From Halobellus rarus (GTDB taxonomy: Archaea > Halobacteriota > Halobacteria > Halobacteriales > Haloferacaceae), in the NCBI RefSeq assembly GCF_024494595.1, contig NZ_JANHDI010000001.1, positions 124,001 through 188,000 on the forward strand: 64,000 nucleotides of DNA, given 5' to 3'. The position numbers were made by a program, and so were the translations under genes. The notes beneath the pieces are model-generated. The model was given only the letters and a program-made list of their open reading frames with translations, searched no databases and was not told where the DNA came from. How positions within the stretch are numbered: the first letter of the stretch is position 1; each line of letters opens with the position of its first letter. Shown in pieces: positions 63,046-64,000 of the stretch.

Positions 63046-64000
63046 ATGAGAGTTCTCGTGACGGGCGCGACGGGGTTCGTCGGCGGCCGTCTCGTTCCCG
63101 CGCTGCTGGCGGCTGGCCACGACGTGACGGCGCTCGTCCGCGACGCCTCCCGATACGACGCGCCCGAGGGAGTCCGCGTCGTCGAGGGCGATCTGCTGGA
63201 GCCCGGGAGTTTCGACGCCGCCCTCGACGTCGACGCCGCCTACTACCTCGTCCACTCGATGCGGGCCGGTGCGGACTTCGAGGAGCGCGACAGCCGCGCG
63301 GCGGAGAATTTCGCGCGTGCGGCCTCCGAACGCGGCGTCGACCGCGTCGTCTACCTCGGCGGTCTCGGCGAGGACCGCGACCGCCTCTCCGAGCACCTCC
63401 GATCCCGACGGGAGGTCGAGCGGATCCTCGGCGAGGGCGAGTACGAGCTCACCACGCTCCGGGCTGCGATCCTGATCGGCGACGGGTCGGCGAGTTTCGA
63501 GATGATCGAGCAACTGTCCTCGCGACTCCCGGTGATGGTGACGCCGAGGTGGGTCGAGACGAAGTGTCAGCCGATCGCAATCGACGACGCGGTCGAGTAC
63601 CTCGTCGGTGTCCTCGACGTCCCCGAGACGGCGGGCGAGACCTACGAGATCGGCGGCCCGGACGTGCTGACGTACCGCGAGATTCTGACCCGAGTCGGCA
63701 GCTACCGCGGTCGCGCGCCGCGGATCGTTCCGGTCCCGATCCTCTCGCCGAAACTCTCCTCGCTGTGGATCGGCCTCGTCACCGATATTCCCACGTCAGT
63801 CGCCCGCCCGCTGATCGAGGGGCTGAAGAACCCCGTTGTCGTGCGGGATCACCGGATCGAATCGCTGGTCGACGTCGAGCGCACGCCGTTCGACGAGGCG
63901 GTCGCGAAGGCGCTGGGCAGAGCGGTGAAGACCGACGGCGGGTCGCCTTCGAGGCACGAGAGCGACGGTCTCTCCGGGCCTCGTGTCGAGCGCGTCTCCG
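63046..64000 (+). CDS. SDR-family NAD(P)-binding protein (NDUFA9-like), cut by the window edge
   Basis: An atypical short-chain dehydrogenase with the N-terminal nucleotide-binding GATGFVGGRLVPALLAAGH and the YLVHSM segment, then YLGGLGEDRDRLSEHLRSR and TLRAAILIGDGSASFEMI. This is the pattern of NAD(P)-binding epimerase-like proteins such as NDUFA9 and related haloarchaeal genes. The frame is open to the end of the window (over 318 residues). Start ATG 63046. Function unknown; coenzyme F420 or quinone-linked roles are possible but not shown. Confidence 0.82.
   Translation, partial: MRVLVTGATGFVGGRLVPALLAAGHDVTALVRDASRYDAPEGVRVVEGDLLEPGSFDAALDVDAAYYLVHSMRAGADFEERDSRAAENFARAASERGVDRVVYLGGLGEDRDRLSEHLRSRREVERILGEGEYELTTLRAAILIGDGSASFEMIEQLSSRLPVMVTPRWVETKCQPIAIDDAVEYLVGVLDVPETAGETYEIGGPDVLTYREILTRVGSYRGRAPRIVPVPILSPKLSSLWIGLVTDIPTSVARPLIEGLKNPVVVRDHRIESLVDVERTPFDEAVAKALGRAVKTDGGSPSRHESDGLSGPRVERVS

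Overview
This window is a chromosomal segment of an extremely halophilic archaeon (class Halobacteria). The signs are high GC, very acidic proteins, a halophilic 2Fe-2S ferredoxin with the acidic N-terminal insertion, archaeal information-processing genes (TATA-binding protein, RfcC, RadA, NMD3, eIF6, L39e, L31e, LX/L18Ae, prefoldin alpha, FtsY, SRP54, archaeal Trm-G10), and many promoters with a TATA element about 25-30 bases before an apparently leaderless start codon. Gene content and order resemble Haloferacales relatives, but I cannot name a genus from sequence alone. Almost everything reads as core genome: I see no prophage, no complete insertion sequence, no CRISPR array and no rRNA operon.

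Layout. 1-9.6 kb: tbp, the tRNA m2G10 methyltransferase, archaetidylserine decarboxylase, a divergent RFC subunit, a SHOCT membrane protein, a DtxR-like regulator paired with a small molybdopterin-binding oxidoreductase, RNase Z and a large DUF460 RNase-H-fold/coiled-coil protein. 9.7-19.7 kb: tyrS, hisA, a phosphohexomutase, small membrane proteins, hisI, a prepilin peptidase, an XPD/Rad3-like iron-sulfur helicase and two tiny genes. 19.8-26.5 kb: nmd3, the membrane-stress pair htpX-pspAB, two coupled Tat lipoproteins and radA. 26.6-32.6 kb: sufU, azlCD with a likely winged-helix regulator, an MscS channel, sufS, a DUF424 protein, a TPR protein and thpR. 32.7-43.3 kb: a DMT exporter, the translation/protein-targeting cluster rpl39e-rpl31e-eif6-rplX-pfdA-ftsY, then (after an inserted GNAT/LysE pair) srp54, two half-size MgtE-type transporters, a DUF1810 protein and a nucleoside-recognition membrane protein. 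43.3-48.3 kb: the UPF0201/UPF0200 pair, tRNA-Arg(TCT), mdh, a CBS protein and uvrC. 48.4-55.9 kb: an ABC-2 exporter, a stand-alone HalOD1 protein, ligA, a class V aminotransferase and a DUF1405 membrane protein. 56.2-64 kb: the methionine-type cluster metY-metX with a second metY paralogue, ferredoxin, a zinc-ribbon-like small protein, a YkgJ Cys-cluster protein and a truncated SDR-family protein.

How genes work together. The ribosomal/eIF6/prefoldin/FtsY/SRP54 run couples ribosome maturation and membrane targeting; NMD3 and eIF6 are both large-subunit maturation factors. MetX makes O-acetylhomoserine and either MetY paralogue could sulfhydrylate it. HtpX and PspAB form a membrane-stress unit. 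SufS supplies sulfur to SufU. LigA, UvrC, RadA, RfcC and the Rad3-like helicase are DNA repair/replication functions spread across the window.

The most unusual signal is a three-copy family of about 120-160 bp intergenic sequences (6961-7248, 22617-22876 and 46274-46544). Each has its own TATA box, then the conserved core GGTTGYTCGGCAC flanked by a potential stem, then a distal GTGCCGRCTGT. I interpret them as a family of small structured RNAs. Other non-coding structure worth attention: an 80-bp element with perfect 16-bp terminal inverted repeats after ftsY, two separate arrays of four 21-bp repeats, tRNA T-arm-like fragments downstream of tRNA-Arg, and strong hairpin terminators.
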